NCBI GenBank assembly: GCA_003444595.1
Contig: DLUO01000053.1
Coordinates: 11,348-26,918 of the forward strand
Origin: Bacillota bacterium
GTDB taxonomy: Bacteria; Bacillota; Dethiobacteria; DTU022; UBA8154
Direction: 5' to 3'
DNA: 15,571 bases
In this document: in pieces, positions 6,710-12,719 of the stretch
How positions within the stretch are numbered: position 1 is the first letter of the stretch
How the letters are laid out: the number at the start of each line of letters is the position of its first letter
Made by a program: the position numbers and the translations under genes
The notes under the pieces: generated by a model
Told to the model about the DNA's origin: nothing
What the model saw: only the letters and a program-made list of their open reading frames with translations
The model's database searches: none

Positions 6710-7705
6710 TTGCTGGAGAAACTTGTCGATCCATACGGAAGAATAATTAATTATCTCAGGCTTTCTGTCACGGAACATTGTAATTTAAACTGCGTCTATT
6801 GCCGTTCTGAACAGCAAGTTTGCCGGGCGGGAGTGAAGGAAGAAGTTTTGACAATACAAGAATGTCTTGCCATAGCAGAGGCAGCTGTAGAACTGGGGAT
6901 GACGAGAATCCGTTTAACCGGCGGAGAACCCCTTGTGCACCCGGATATACTGGATATTATTTCCGGCATATCCCGTATGGACGGGCTTATGGACCTCTCC
7001 ATGACAACAAATGCCGTTCTGCTGGATTCTATGGCTTTTAAGCTCGCCGAGGCAGGCCTGGACAGGGTAAATATTAGTCTTGACTCTCTTGACGAGGAGA
7101 CTTACAGGCGGATTACGAGGGGAGGAAAGCTTTATAAAACCTTAAATGGAATTGAAAAAGCCCTGCAGGCAGGGCTAACTCCTGTAAAAATAAATATGTT
7201 ACTGCTTAAAGGGGTCAATGATCATGAAATACGGAGATTTGTAGCGCTGACCCTGGATAAAGAGCTGGATGTCCGCTTTATAGAATATATGCCGTTCCTT
7301 GGTCAAGAGAATTGGCAGCAGTATTATCTACCCCTTGACAGGGTTATGGAGATAGCGTCTGCTATCGCCCCCCTTGTGCCGGTAAAGGGAGAACATGGCG
7401 GCCCGGCAAAGTACTATCGCCTGCAGGGCGCATCAGGAAAAATAGGACTCATACCGACATTAAGCCGCCACATTTGCAGCGTCTGTAATCGCTTAAGGGT
7501 TACTCCTGCATGTACGATTAAGCCTTGCTTATTTTCTGCAGATGAAATAGATTTGAAACCCGGGCTATCCGATAAAGAAGTCCTAAAGGAAAAATTCCGG
7601 GCAGCTTTAAAACTAAAGCCTGACCCGGCAAGAGTCTACTGTAGTCCCTATGAACGAGTAAAACAATTTCAGGGAAAACGATTTATGACACAAATCGGCG
7701 GGTAA
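6710..7705 (+). CDS. moaA: GTP 3',8-cyclase MoaA (molybdenum cofactor biosynthesis, radical SAM)
   Basis: A 331-residue radical SAM enzyme of normal family length that, with MoaC, converts GTP to cyclic pyranopterin, the first step of molybdopterin synthesis. The N-terminal cluster motif CNLNCVYC uses Cys24, Cys28 and Cys31. LTGGEPL follows, and MSMTTNA-like and NISLDSL strands complete the SAM barrel. The second, substrate-binding [4Fe-4S] site has the canonical C-x2-C-x13-C spacing (Cys256, Cys259, Cys273), and the protein ends in the Gly-Gly tail (QIGG) needed for activity. An additional cysteine (268) lies in this loop where most members have Asp-Gly. The start is a TTG at 6710. No other Moco gene (moaC, moaE, moeA, mogA) is in view, so the pathway must be completed elsewhere. 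Transcription should stop at the hairpin at 7806-7849. Confidence 0.93.
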   Translation: MLEKLVDPYGRIINYLRLSVTEHCNLNCVYCRSEQQVCRAGVKEEVLTIQECLAIAEAAVELGMTRIRLTGGEPLVHPDILDIISGISRMDGLMDLSMTTNAVLLDSMAFKLAEAGLDRVNISLDSLDEETYRRITRGGKLYKTLNGIEKALQAGLTPVKINMLLLKGVNDHEIRRFVALTLDKELDVRFIEYMPFLGQENWQQYYLPLDRVMEIASAIAPLVPVKGEHGGPAKYYRLQGASGKIGLIPTLSRHICSVCNRLRVTPACTIKPCLFSADEIDLKPGLSDKEVLKEKFRAALKLKPDPARVYCSPYERVKQFQGKRFMTQIGG

Positions 7706-7784
7706 TTGCCCCGGTTAAATAGCCCAGTCTTGATGGCAACCGGAGTAGTAAGGGAGTTCCGTGAATTAAGAGGACTTTATCCAT

Positions 7785-7813
7785 AATATACTACAAATGA
7801 AATATACTACAAA
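7785..7813. repeat. 13-base direct repeat before the terminator
   Basis: AATATACTACAAA occurs at 7785-7797 and again at 7801-7813, the second copy running into the terminator stem. It may be slipped-strand duplication or a remnant of an insertion. Confidence 0.6.
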
Positions 7814-7849
7814 CAAAAGGGGAAATTATTTTCCCCTTTTGTTTGTAGT
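7806..7849. terminator. Bidirectional intrinsic terminator between moaA and cotF-like gene
   Basis: A perfect 19-base-pair stem (7806-7824 with 7831-7849) closes a 6-base loop ATTATT. The GGGGAA/TTCCCC top of the stem is followed on both strands by TTTTGTTTG, so it can terminate the two convergent genes from either side. Confidence 0.9.
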
Positions 7850-7923
7850 TCACTAATTGATTATGCTTCCTGGCACCTCTTATTACCAGCCGGCACCGGG
7901 AGTTGTTGTCCATCTAAAAACGA

Positions 7924-8409
7924 TTATTTCGGATTGTACATACCCTTATTTTTCATATAGTTGAAAATAGCTTCGCCGTGCTGTTGCTCTTCCTTTTGTA
8001 TATGGTTAAGGGCCTGCCGGACATTCGTATCGACACATTCAAAAATCGCCGTATCATAGGTACCGGAGACATATTTCTCTGTCATAAGCATATCGGTGCA
8101 GAGGGAGGCGTCCCCCTGGTTTCCCATGGCACCTTTCATTTGCTGTTTTACCTCTGAGGCAGCGGGATTATATTGTTGCCCTTGTCCCTGATTTTGCTGT
8201 TGCGACATATCAGGTACCTGGCCGCTGAGTATTTGATTGATCGTGTTCCAGTGCTGCTGTTCTTGTTCCGCAAACGAACTAAACATCTGTTTTAACTGGG
8301 GATCTTGAGCTTGTTCTGCATAATTTTTATACTTTTGGATACAAATTTCTTCATGACTTTTTTGATCTTGTAAGAGCATTTGTTCTTTCTGGGTAAGTTT
8401 TAGAGTCAT
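7924..8409 (-). CDS. CotF-type spore coat protein (coat F domain)
   Basis: A 161-residue protein with two ferritin-like helical segments joined by a Gln/Gly-rich linker (about residues 68-90). The first helical part has SHEEICIQKYKNYAEQA and EQEQQHWNTI. The second matches the coat F domain: DMLMTEKYVSGTYDTAIFE, then EEQQHGE and the closing YMKNKGMY. Related proteins are laid down in the endospore coat, so the gene marks a spore former. The ATG at 8409 is chosen; the GTG four codons upstream overlaps the ribosome site GGAGGTG. It is transcribed alone, ending at the terminator at 7806-7849. A 16-base palindrome (8453-8468) lies in its upstream region. Some of the family are general stress or vegetative proteins, so the exact role is open. 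Confidence 0.88.
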   Translation of the reverse strand: MTLKLTQKEQMLLQDQKSHEEICIQKYKNYAEQAQDPQLKQMFSSFAEQEQQHWNTINQILSGQVPDMSQQQNQGQGQQYNPAASEVKQQMKGAMGNQGDASLCTDMLMTEKYVSGTYDTAIFECVDTNVRQALNHIQKEEQQHGEAIFNYMKNKGMYNPK

Positions 8410-8452
8410 TATTAATAACACCTCCTACCTTTAAGTTTTTCTGGATAAAGAT

Positions 8453-8468
8453 TTTTTATGCATAAAAA
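8453..8468. promoter_or_regulatory. Perfect 16-base palindrome upstream of the cotF-like gene
   Basis: TTTTTATGCATAAAAA reads the same on both strands and lies 44 bases before the cotF-like start codon. It could be a regulator site. The 373-base gap (8410-8783) also holds the plus-strand promoter at 8524 and a leader for the exporter gene. Confidence 0.35.
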
Positions 8469-8523
8469 TATTTTTAAGCTCACCGGCGCACAATCATGTG
8501 AACCATTCAGGGAGGATTTTGGT

Positions 8524-8553
8524 TTGACATCCATGACAGAATATTGCTATACT
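8524..8553 (+). promoter_or_regulatory. Promoter of the exporter gene
   Basis: TTGACA (8524-8529), an 18-base spacer and TATACT (8548-8553). It would give a leader of about 220 bases before the GTG at 8784, containing the inverted repeat ACCGGCC (8641-8647) / GGCCGGT (8714-8720). Confidence 0.65.
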
Positions 8554-8604
8554 TCCGATAGGGATATACTTTAAACCGGAGCCGCTGGTTGGTAGCAATG
8601 GCAC

Positions 8605-8799
8605 ATGATTCCACTGATATTTCCCCTGATTTTGTTTATTACCGGCCAGCCTGTACCTGATTTAATTTTAATGGCTTTACTGGTAGCCTGCTCATGGTTT
8701 ACTGGCAGCAATCGGCCGGTTAAACCCTGTTACTCCGTGAAAAAAAAGTCGCATCAACAATTGCAGAGAAGGAAGGTAAAAACGTGTCTTCAAGGTTAG
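8605..8799 (+). CDS. Possible small hydrophobic leader protein (doubtful)
   Basis: A 64-codon frame whose first 34 residues are strongly hydrophobic (IPLIFPLILF, then LILMALLVACSWF), resembling one or two membrane segments, followed by a basic tail. It overlaps the exporter start by 16 bases, which would allow translational coupling. Against it: there is no recognisable ribosome site, I know no family, and the tail looks like random translation of leader sequence. It may simply be the untranslated leader of the exporter mRNA. Confidence 0.2.
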   Translation: MIPLIFPLILFITGQPVPDLILMALLVACSWFTGSNRPVKPCYSVKKKSHQQLQRRKVKTCLQG

Positions 8800-10235
8800 A
8801 AGAAAGTGTTTCCATAACCGGGCAACGCTACAGGGTGCTGGCTGCTGTTATGCTGGGCGGGATTATGGGACCCATTGACGCCAGCATTGTCAATGTCATT
8901 CTGCCGACCATTGCCAGTTTTTTTGGCGCTCCTATCGCGACCGCGCAGTGGGTGCCGCTGATCTATCTTCTTATTATCAGTAGCCTGCTACTGTTTTACG
9001 GTCGCCTTGGAGACATTCTGGGATATAAGCGGGTCTATCTCTTGGGGCTGGCGTGTTTCGTTGTTACATCCGGTCTCTGCGGTCTTGCGCCAACCATCTA
9101 CTGGCTGATAGCTTTTCGTGCCATCCAAGGAATAGGCGCCGGCATGATGATGTCCGTGCAATTTGCCATCCTCACTGCTGTTTTCCAGCCACATGAGCGC
9201 GGCCGCGCCCTGGGCATTAACGCCATCAGTATTTCTGCAGGATTGGCCCTCGGCCCTACCCTGGGCGGCTTACTGGCCTCGCTGTGGTCCTGGCGGCTTG
9301 TTTTTCTGATCAATATTCCCATCGGCATAGCCGCTTTACTGTGGTCGTTAAAGGTTATTCCCGATTTGCAAGGGAAACCGGGACGTGTTGATGCCGCCGG
9401 CGCTGTTTCTGCTTTTATCTCTCTTTTTTCTTTTCTCTTCTTTATCAATCAGGTGCAAAAAACGGGGATGGGGCTTGTTACCGGTATGGCTATAACCTTG
9501 GCTGTCAGCGCAGGGATCTGCTTCTTCTATATTGAGACTCAGTCGCCGCAACCGATGGTGAATCTGTCACTCTTTAAAAATAGCACGTTCTCACTGGGCA
9601 CCGCCAGTTCCCTGCTAAATTTTGCCTCGCAGTACATTCTGGTCTTCCTGACACCTTTTTACCTCCAACGGGTGATCCAGTACTCCCCGGATAAAATAGG
9701 TTTACTGATGACTTGTTTTCCCCTAGCGGTGATGGCCGTTGCCCCGTTTAGCGGCGCTTTATCCGACCGACTGGGCACCAGAGGGCTGGCTGTTGCCGGG
9801 GCAGCGCTTTGCGCAGCGGCCCTGGTGGCGATGGCCTTTTTACCCGTGGCCGCTCCTGCTCTGGCGGTAGGGTGGCGCCTGGCCTTTTTTGGTTTGGGTA
9901 CCGGGATCTTCCAATCCCCCAATCATAGTGCGGTCATGGGCAGCGTTCCCCGGCCGCATCTGGGGATAGCATCAGGTATACTGGGCACGGCACGCAATAC
10001 AGGGATGGCCCTGGGGATTGCCGCAGCCGGTCTGATTCTTTATTCCCTGGTGCCGTCGACCGCTATGGTTCAGGATTACCTCAGCGGACAGGAGGCAATT
10101 TCTTTCCTTGGTGGTTTGAAATACGCATACCTTTTCGGGGCCGGCCTTTCCGTTCTGGCGGCCCTGTTTTCCTTTAGGCAAACCAAACACACACGAAAAC
10201 AGGCAAAGCCTGATTCCCCAAATATTCTGGTCTGA
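8784..10235 (+). CDS. DHA2-family MFS drug:proton antiporter (EmrB/QacA type)
   Basis: A 483-residue inner-membrane transporter with about 14 hydrophobic segments, the hallmark of the DHA2 (14-TMS) branch of the major facilitator superfamily. Visible motifs are the acidic residue in GPIDASIVNVILPTI (Asp32), motif A GRLGDILGYKR (from about 73), the antiporter motif C GLALGPTLGG, and a second motif-A-like loop SGALSDRLGTRG in the second half. Such proteins expel hydrophobic or cationic compounds using the proton gradient; the substrate cannot be told. No membrane-fusion partner (EmrA) is present, as usual in Gram-positives. It starts at a GTG with GGAAGG ahead of it. The promoter at 8524 serves it. 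No local regulator of TetR or MarR type is adjacent and no clear terminator follows. Confidence 0.92.
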   Translation: MSSRLEESVSITGQRYRVLAAVMLGGIMGPIDASIVNVILPTIASFFGAPIATAQWVPLIYLLIISSLLLFYGRLGDILGYKRVYLLGLACFVVTSGLCGLAPTIYWLIAFRAIQGIGAGMMMSVQFAILTAVFQPHERGRALGINAISISAGLALGPTLGGLLASLWSWRLVFLINIPIGIAALLWSLKVIPDLQGKPGRVDAAGAVSAFISLFSFLFFINQVQKTGMGLVTGMAITLAVSAGICFFYIETQSPQPMVNLSLFKNSTFSLGTASSLLNFASQYILVFLTPFYLQRVIQYSPDKIGLLMTCFPLAVMAVAPFSGALSDRLGTRGLAVAGAALCAAALVAMAFLPVAAPALAVGWRLAFFGLGTGIFQSPNHSAVMGSVPRPHLGIASGILGTARNTGMALGIAAAGLILYSLVPSTAMVQDYLSGQEAISFLGGLKYAYLFGAGLSVLAALFSFRQTKHTRKQAKPDSPNILV

Positions 10236-10258
10236 CCCTTAAAAATACACCAAAAGAT

Positions 10259-10287
10259 TTGACAGCCATTATGTAAATTTATAAAAT
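10259..10287 (+). promoter_or_regulatory. Promoter of the zinc-ribbon/CooT-like operon
   Basis: TTGACA (10259-10264), exactly 17 bases, then TAAAAT (10282-10287). It lacks the TATGCTCAT spacer sequence of the shared element. It drives the genes at 10370 and 10785. Confidence 0.8.
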
Positions 10288-10369
10288 GAATAGGGAGTGT
10301 TACTAAATTAAAAAATATGCTACATAAAGGAGGGACTAATTGCTCATTTCAGAAGTGAGAGGTGGTTTT

Positions 10370-10768
10370 ATGCTTTGTGAGAAGTGCGGAGTGGAAGTTT
10401 CCGGAGAAGAAGTGTTTAAGTACGCCGGCCAAAATTATTGTGAGGACTGCTATATAGAGGCTATCAGCGTGCCCAAAACTTGTGATCCCATGGCAGTACG
10501 CTCTGCCAGGCTTACCAGGGAAAAATTCGGCCAGAGAGGTACGGACGGGCTCTTGCCGATACAAAAAAGAATTTACAACTATTTGCAAGAGCATGGTGAA
10601 GCAACCAGGGAACAGATAGCTAAAGAATTTAAGCTGGAGCAGAAAGAACTGGAAAAGCATTTTTCTGTTCTGCGGCACTGTGAGCTCGTAAGAGGATTTA
10701 AAAAAGGGGACGAAATATACCTAACCCTGATGAATGCGGAAAACAAAGCAAGTAAATCAATTATTTAA
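10370..10768 (+). CDS. Zinc-ribbon plus winged-helix protein, putative regulator
   Basis: A 132-residue protein with two parts. The first holds MLCEKCG and CEDCY (Cys3, Cys6, Cys24, Cys27), a LIM-like or ribbon zinc site. The second (about 55-115) has the shape of a winged helix: IQKRIYNYLQEHGEATREQIAKE, a recognition-helix-like segment, then a beta wing KGDEIYLTL. It is likely a metal- or redox-linked DNA-binding protein, but no target is known. Start choice is not settled: the TTG at 10340 has a stronger ribosome site (AAAGGAGGG), while the ATG at 10370 (GAGAGGTGG) gives the MxCExCG opening I remember from related proteins, so I prefer it. It is followed after 16 bases by the CooT-like gene, an evident operon from the promoter at 10259. 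Confidence 0.75.
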   Translation: MLCEKCGVEVSGEEVFKYAGQNYCEDCYIEAISVPKTCDPMAVRSARLTREKFGQRGTDGLLPIQKRIYNYLQEHGEATREQIAKEFKLEQKELEKHFSVLRHCELVRGFKKGDEIYLTLMNAENKASKSII

Positions 10769-10784
10769 AGGAGATGACTTGTCG

Positions 10785-10976
10785 ATGTGTATGATTACTC
10801 TTTACAAGGGTAGTATTAAAGAAGAAAATAAACTAGTCGGCGATATAGCGAAGTATACGTTAGACCTGGCTACAGGAAAGCTTACTGTTTATCCGATGCT
10901 TAAAGAACCGCAAGAGTTTAAAATCACCAGGGGTGTAAGCTGGGACGAAAGTAATGATTCCATGGTTATTGAATAA
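10785..10976 (+). CDS. CooT-like small protein (possible nickel-binding)
   Basis: A 63-residue protein starting MCMITLYKG. A cysteine at position 2 followed by a short hydrophobic strand is the hallmark of the CooT family (PF10133, once called predicted RNA-binding); in Rhodospirillum rubrum CooT binds nickel through this cysteine and aids CO dehydrogenase maturation. The rest is a small beta-type protein (GDIAKYTLDLATGKLTVYP) without further cysteine or histidine. The ATG at 10785 is chosen over a TTG six bases upstream because it puts Cys at position 2; AAAGGAG lies 11 bases before it. It is the second gene of a two-gene operon and is followed by a clear terminator. Family assignment rests on length and N-terminus, so it is moderate. 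Confidence 0.6.
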   Translation: MCMITLYKGSIKEENKLVGDIAKYTLDLATGKLTVYPMLKEPQEFKITRGVSWDESNDSMVIE

Positions 10977-11008
10977 TTAAATTTGTCTTTAACGCCTTGC
11001 CTAAGTTG

Positions 11009-11044
11009 TAAAGGCCGGAAATTTGCACCGGCCTTTATTTTATT
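11009..11044 (+). terminator. Intrinsic terminator after the CooT-like gene
   Basis: TAAAGGCCGG (11009-11018) pairs perfectly with CCGGCCTTTA (11028-11037) around a 9-base loop, followed by a T-rich stretch. Confidence 0.9.
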
Positions 11045-11071
11045 GAAGTTATTCTATGTAATATAAAGATT

Positions 11072-11109
11072 TTGATTCTCATTCTCAATCAATTTTGATG
11101 ATAATTATC
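11072..11109. promoter_or_regulatory. Fur-like palindrome cluster
   Basis: TTGATT-N9-AATCAA (11072-11092) encloses CTCATTCTC, whose complement reads TGAGAATGAGAATCA, a close relative of the Fur 7-1-7 box. Eight bases on lies the perfect palindrome GATAATTATC (11100-11109), the core of a Fur box. It stands about 50 bases upstream of the tandem promoters of the DUF5320 gene at 11255. No gene directly follows it. Confidence 0.45.
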
Positions 11110-11160
11110 GTGTAACAGTGCTAATGGCTTCTTACGAGTAAAATTGCTGTAAAATTTGAA

Positions 11161-11190
11161 TTTGACATATGCTCATTAACCGTTTAAAAT
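11161..11190 (+). promoter_or_regulatory. Promoter with conserved TTTGACATATGCTCATTAA element (copy 3)
   Basis: TTGACA (11162-11167), 17-base spacer, TAAAAT (11185-11190). It has the same architecture and the same -10 box as copy 1 and is the upstream member of a tandem pair. Confidence 0.75.
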
Positions 11191-11194
11191 TATA

Positions 11195-11226
11195 ATTGAC
11201 ATATGCTCATAACTACAAAATATAGT
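11195..11226 (+). promoter_or_regulatory. Promoter with conserved ATTGACATATGCTCATAA element (copy 4)
   Basis: TTGACA (11196-11201) followed by the shared spacer sequence; the -10 is less clear (AATATA at 17 bases or TATAGT at 19). It starts 34 bases after copy 3, just over three helical turns, so two regulator molecules could bind on the same face. It precedes the DUF5320 gene at 11255. Confidence 0.7.
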
Positions 11227-11254
11227 GAAAAGGATGCAGAAAGGAGGGATTGAT

Positions 11255-11560
11255 ATGCCAAGAGGCAGATACTGGTACGGCCCCGGTTTCTGGAAAAGGG
11301 GCACGGGCTGGTTTCCCGGAAGCGGGGGCTTCAGGGGTGGTGCTTATTATGGACACCCTGGAGCTTTTTCCCCGCCCTGGAGAGGAGCCTGCCGTTGGTT
11401 TGGCGCCGGTTATATGCCCTACCCTTACTGGTGGGGAGATGAGCCGGAGCCTGAAGATGAGGTCAGCTTTCTCAAGGAACAGGCAGAAGCAATAAGAGCA
11501 GAGCTTAAGGAAATAGAAAAAAGGTTGGCGGAACTGGGGAAAGAAGCACAGGACGAGTAA
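11255..11560 (+). CDS. DUF5320-like protein with C-terminal coiled coil
   Basis: A 101-residue protein in two parts. Residues 1 to about 65 are rich in Gly, Trp, Tyr and Arg (MPRGRYWYGPGFW, then repeated aromatic-glycine units). After an acidic hinge EPEPEDE comes a helix with clear heptads, FLKEQAEAIRAELKEIEKRL, that should form a coiled coil. This layout is seen in the longer DUF5320 proteins; the function is unknown. The start at 11255 has the perfect site AAAGGAGGG; an in-frame ATG 30 bases upstream lacks one. It carries two copies of the shared promoter element, and a Fur-like cluster lies further upstream. It probably shares regulation, and perhaps a metallocofactor role, with the shorter DUF5320 gene at 4103. 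Confidence 0.8.
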   Translation: MPRGRYWYGPGFWKRGTGWFPGSGGFRGGAYYGHPGAFSPPWRGACRWFGAGYMPYPYWWGDEPEPEDEVSFLKEQAEAIRAELKEIEKRLAELGKEAQDE

Positions 11561-11570
11561 CGCTGAGAAA

Positions 11571-11606
11571 AGGGGAGGCGGTATATATATTTACTTTGCC
11601 TCCCCT
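11571..11606. terminator. Hairpin after the second DUF5320 gene
   Basis: AGGGGAGGC (11571-11579) pairs perfectly with GCCTCCCCT (11598-11606) around an 18-base AT-rich loop. There is no T-run directly after it, so it may be a weak terminator or an mRNA-protecting stem. It also lies downstream of the convergent methylase gene. Confidence 0.5.
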
Positions 11607-11698
11607 GCTAATAGTATGCATACCTTTAAGTATAGCTGTTTTTTCTTTTTAAGCACAAAATTAAGCACTAAAATCCGCGATCTTGTTCGAAGGCTGAT

Positions 11699-12529
11699 TT
11701 AATCTATCGTACCTGGGGTACTTGCAAGCATAGCTGCTTCGTAGGGTTTTCCATTAAGAAAACGGCCAACGAGTAAAAGCCCCTCGTTGTTTTCTTCGTT
11801 TTCTGATATTTTTTGCCCCATATCGGCCACAGTTCCCCTTATAATGTACTGCTTATCGGGATATCCTGCCCAATAAACAACAGCACACGGTGTATCGGCA
11901 GGATATACTTTTTTAAGGTCTGCAAATAGTTTTTGGGGGTTTTTCCAAATCATATACATAACCATGTTAACGGGAACCTGTTTTAGAACCTTTAGTGTTT
12001 TATCCAAATCCTCCAGGTAAAAAGGGGATGTCTGCATGACAAATTTAGTGTCGTATGAGGGAATAATACTTTTCCCCAAGGCGGCCAAAGCCGCTGCTTC
12101 GCATCCCATGCCCGGAATAATTTCGATATCCCGCTTATCAAACTGTTCCACATACCAGTGGCTGGGACCAAAAAAACAGGGATTGCCGGAGTCAAGCAGG
12201 GCAACATTTTTCCCTTGAAGTAGAAGTTTTTTGATCCTGTTTACTCGCTCATCTCTCAAGCTAAATCGTTTTACCTGGAAATGTTCCCTTTCCTCTTGAT
12301 TTAAGTCCGTAATCTGCTTCCCATTATAGTCCCAAAACCCCTCCCATGGGTCAAAGAGAACCGGCTTTTCACCAATATATTCTGCAAAAAGCTGCACATG
12401 TTTATCTGAAGCAACAATAGCATCCATCCCTTTGATTATCTTTAAAGCCTGCAATGTAGCCGTTTCAGGCCCGGCTGGACCTGTTCCCACAACAAAAAAC
12501 TTGCCACGCCCACCAATCTTGTTTTTCAT
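11699..12529 (-). CDS. Tetrapyrrole (corrin/porphyrin) methylase family protein
   Basis: A 276-residue protein of the SAM-dependent tetrapyrrole methylase fold. The N-terminal glycine loop FFVVGTGPAGPETATLQAL (about 11-29) and the central PGMGCEAAALAALG (about 139-152) match the SAM-binding landmarks of CobI/CbiF-type enzymes and precorrin methylases. Where most members have GDP, this protein has SGNPCFFG (about 114-121), so it is a divergent branch and its substrate is not evident; diphthine-synthase-like or corrinoid methylation are both possible. The start has AAAGGAGG. It is the last gene on this strand after an oligopeptide/nickel-class ABC importer, from which it is separated by a structured 190-base gap. 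No other cobalamin or haem genes are in view. Confidence 0.82.
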   Translation of the reverse strand: MKNKIGGRGKFFVVGTGPAGPETATLQALKIIKGMDAIVASDKHVQLFAEYIGEKPVLFDPWEGFWDYNGKQITDLNQEEREHFQVKRFSLRDERVNRIKKLLLQGKNVALLDSGNPCFFGPSHWYVEQFDKRDIEIIPGMGCEAAALAALGKSIIPSYDTKFVMQTSPFYLEDLDKTLKVLKQVPVNMVMYMIWKNPQKLFADLKKVYPADTPCAVVYWAGYPDKQYIIRGTVADMGQKISENEENNEGLLLVGRFLNGKPYEAAMLASTPGTID

Positions 12530-12539
12530 GGGGTTCCTC

Positions 12540-12719
12540 CTTTTTCAAGCCGGCACCGGTTCCTATTGTTGTAAGATTTTACAGCTTGGCTCAGTTCTGG
12601 CGTCCAGGTCCGCTCGCCTGGAGCATATCTCCGGTGGGTTCTTTACCTCTTTGCTTTACACGGTAGAAGAATCTCACCATCGAGACTCTGTGGAACCGTG
12701 TCTATATTCGAGCTGGCGG
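12540..12719 (-). other. Structured, GC-rich intergenic segment of unknown nature
   Basis: Between the solute-binding protein gene and the methylase gene lies a segment with several inverted repeats: ACACGGT (12658-12664) / ACCGTGT (12695-12701), enclosing GAATCTC (12669-12675) / GAGACTC (12682-12688), which pairs with one G-U on the minus-strand RNA, then TCCAGG (12603-12608) / CCTGGA (12617-12622), and an AT-rich stem near 12573-12586. No coding frame is convincing on either strand. It could be a cis-acting RNA ahead of the methylase gene or the noncoding end of a decayed insertion sequence; its look faintly recalls IS110-family ends, from memory only. No known riboswitch consensus was recognised. 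Confidence 0.4.

Noticed and set aside
8420..8500. Sporulation sigma factor promoter for the cotF-like gene
   Set aside because: CATA-like -10 sequences occur, but no -35 partner at the right distance was convincing.
12540..12719. Cobalamin or molybdenum-cofactor riboswitch ahead of the methylase gene
   Set aside because: The conserved boxes I know for these classes could not be found; only generic inverted repeats are visible.
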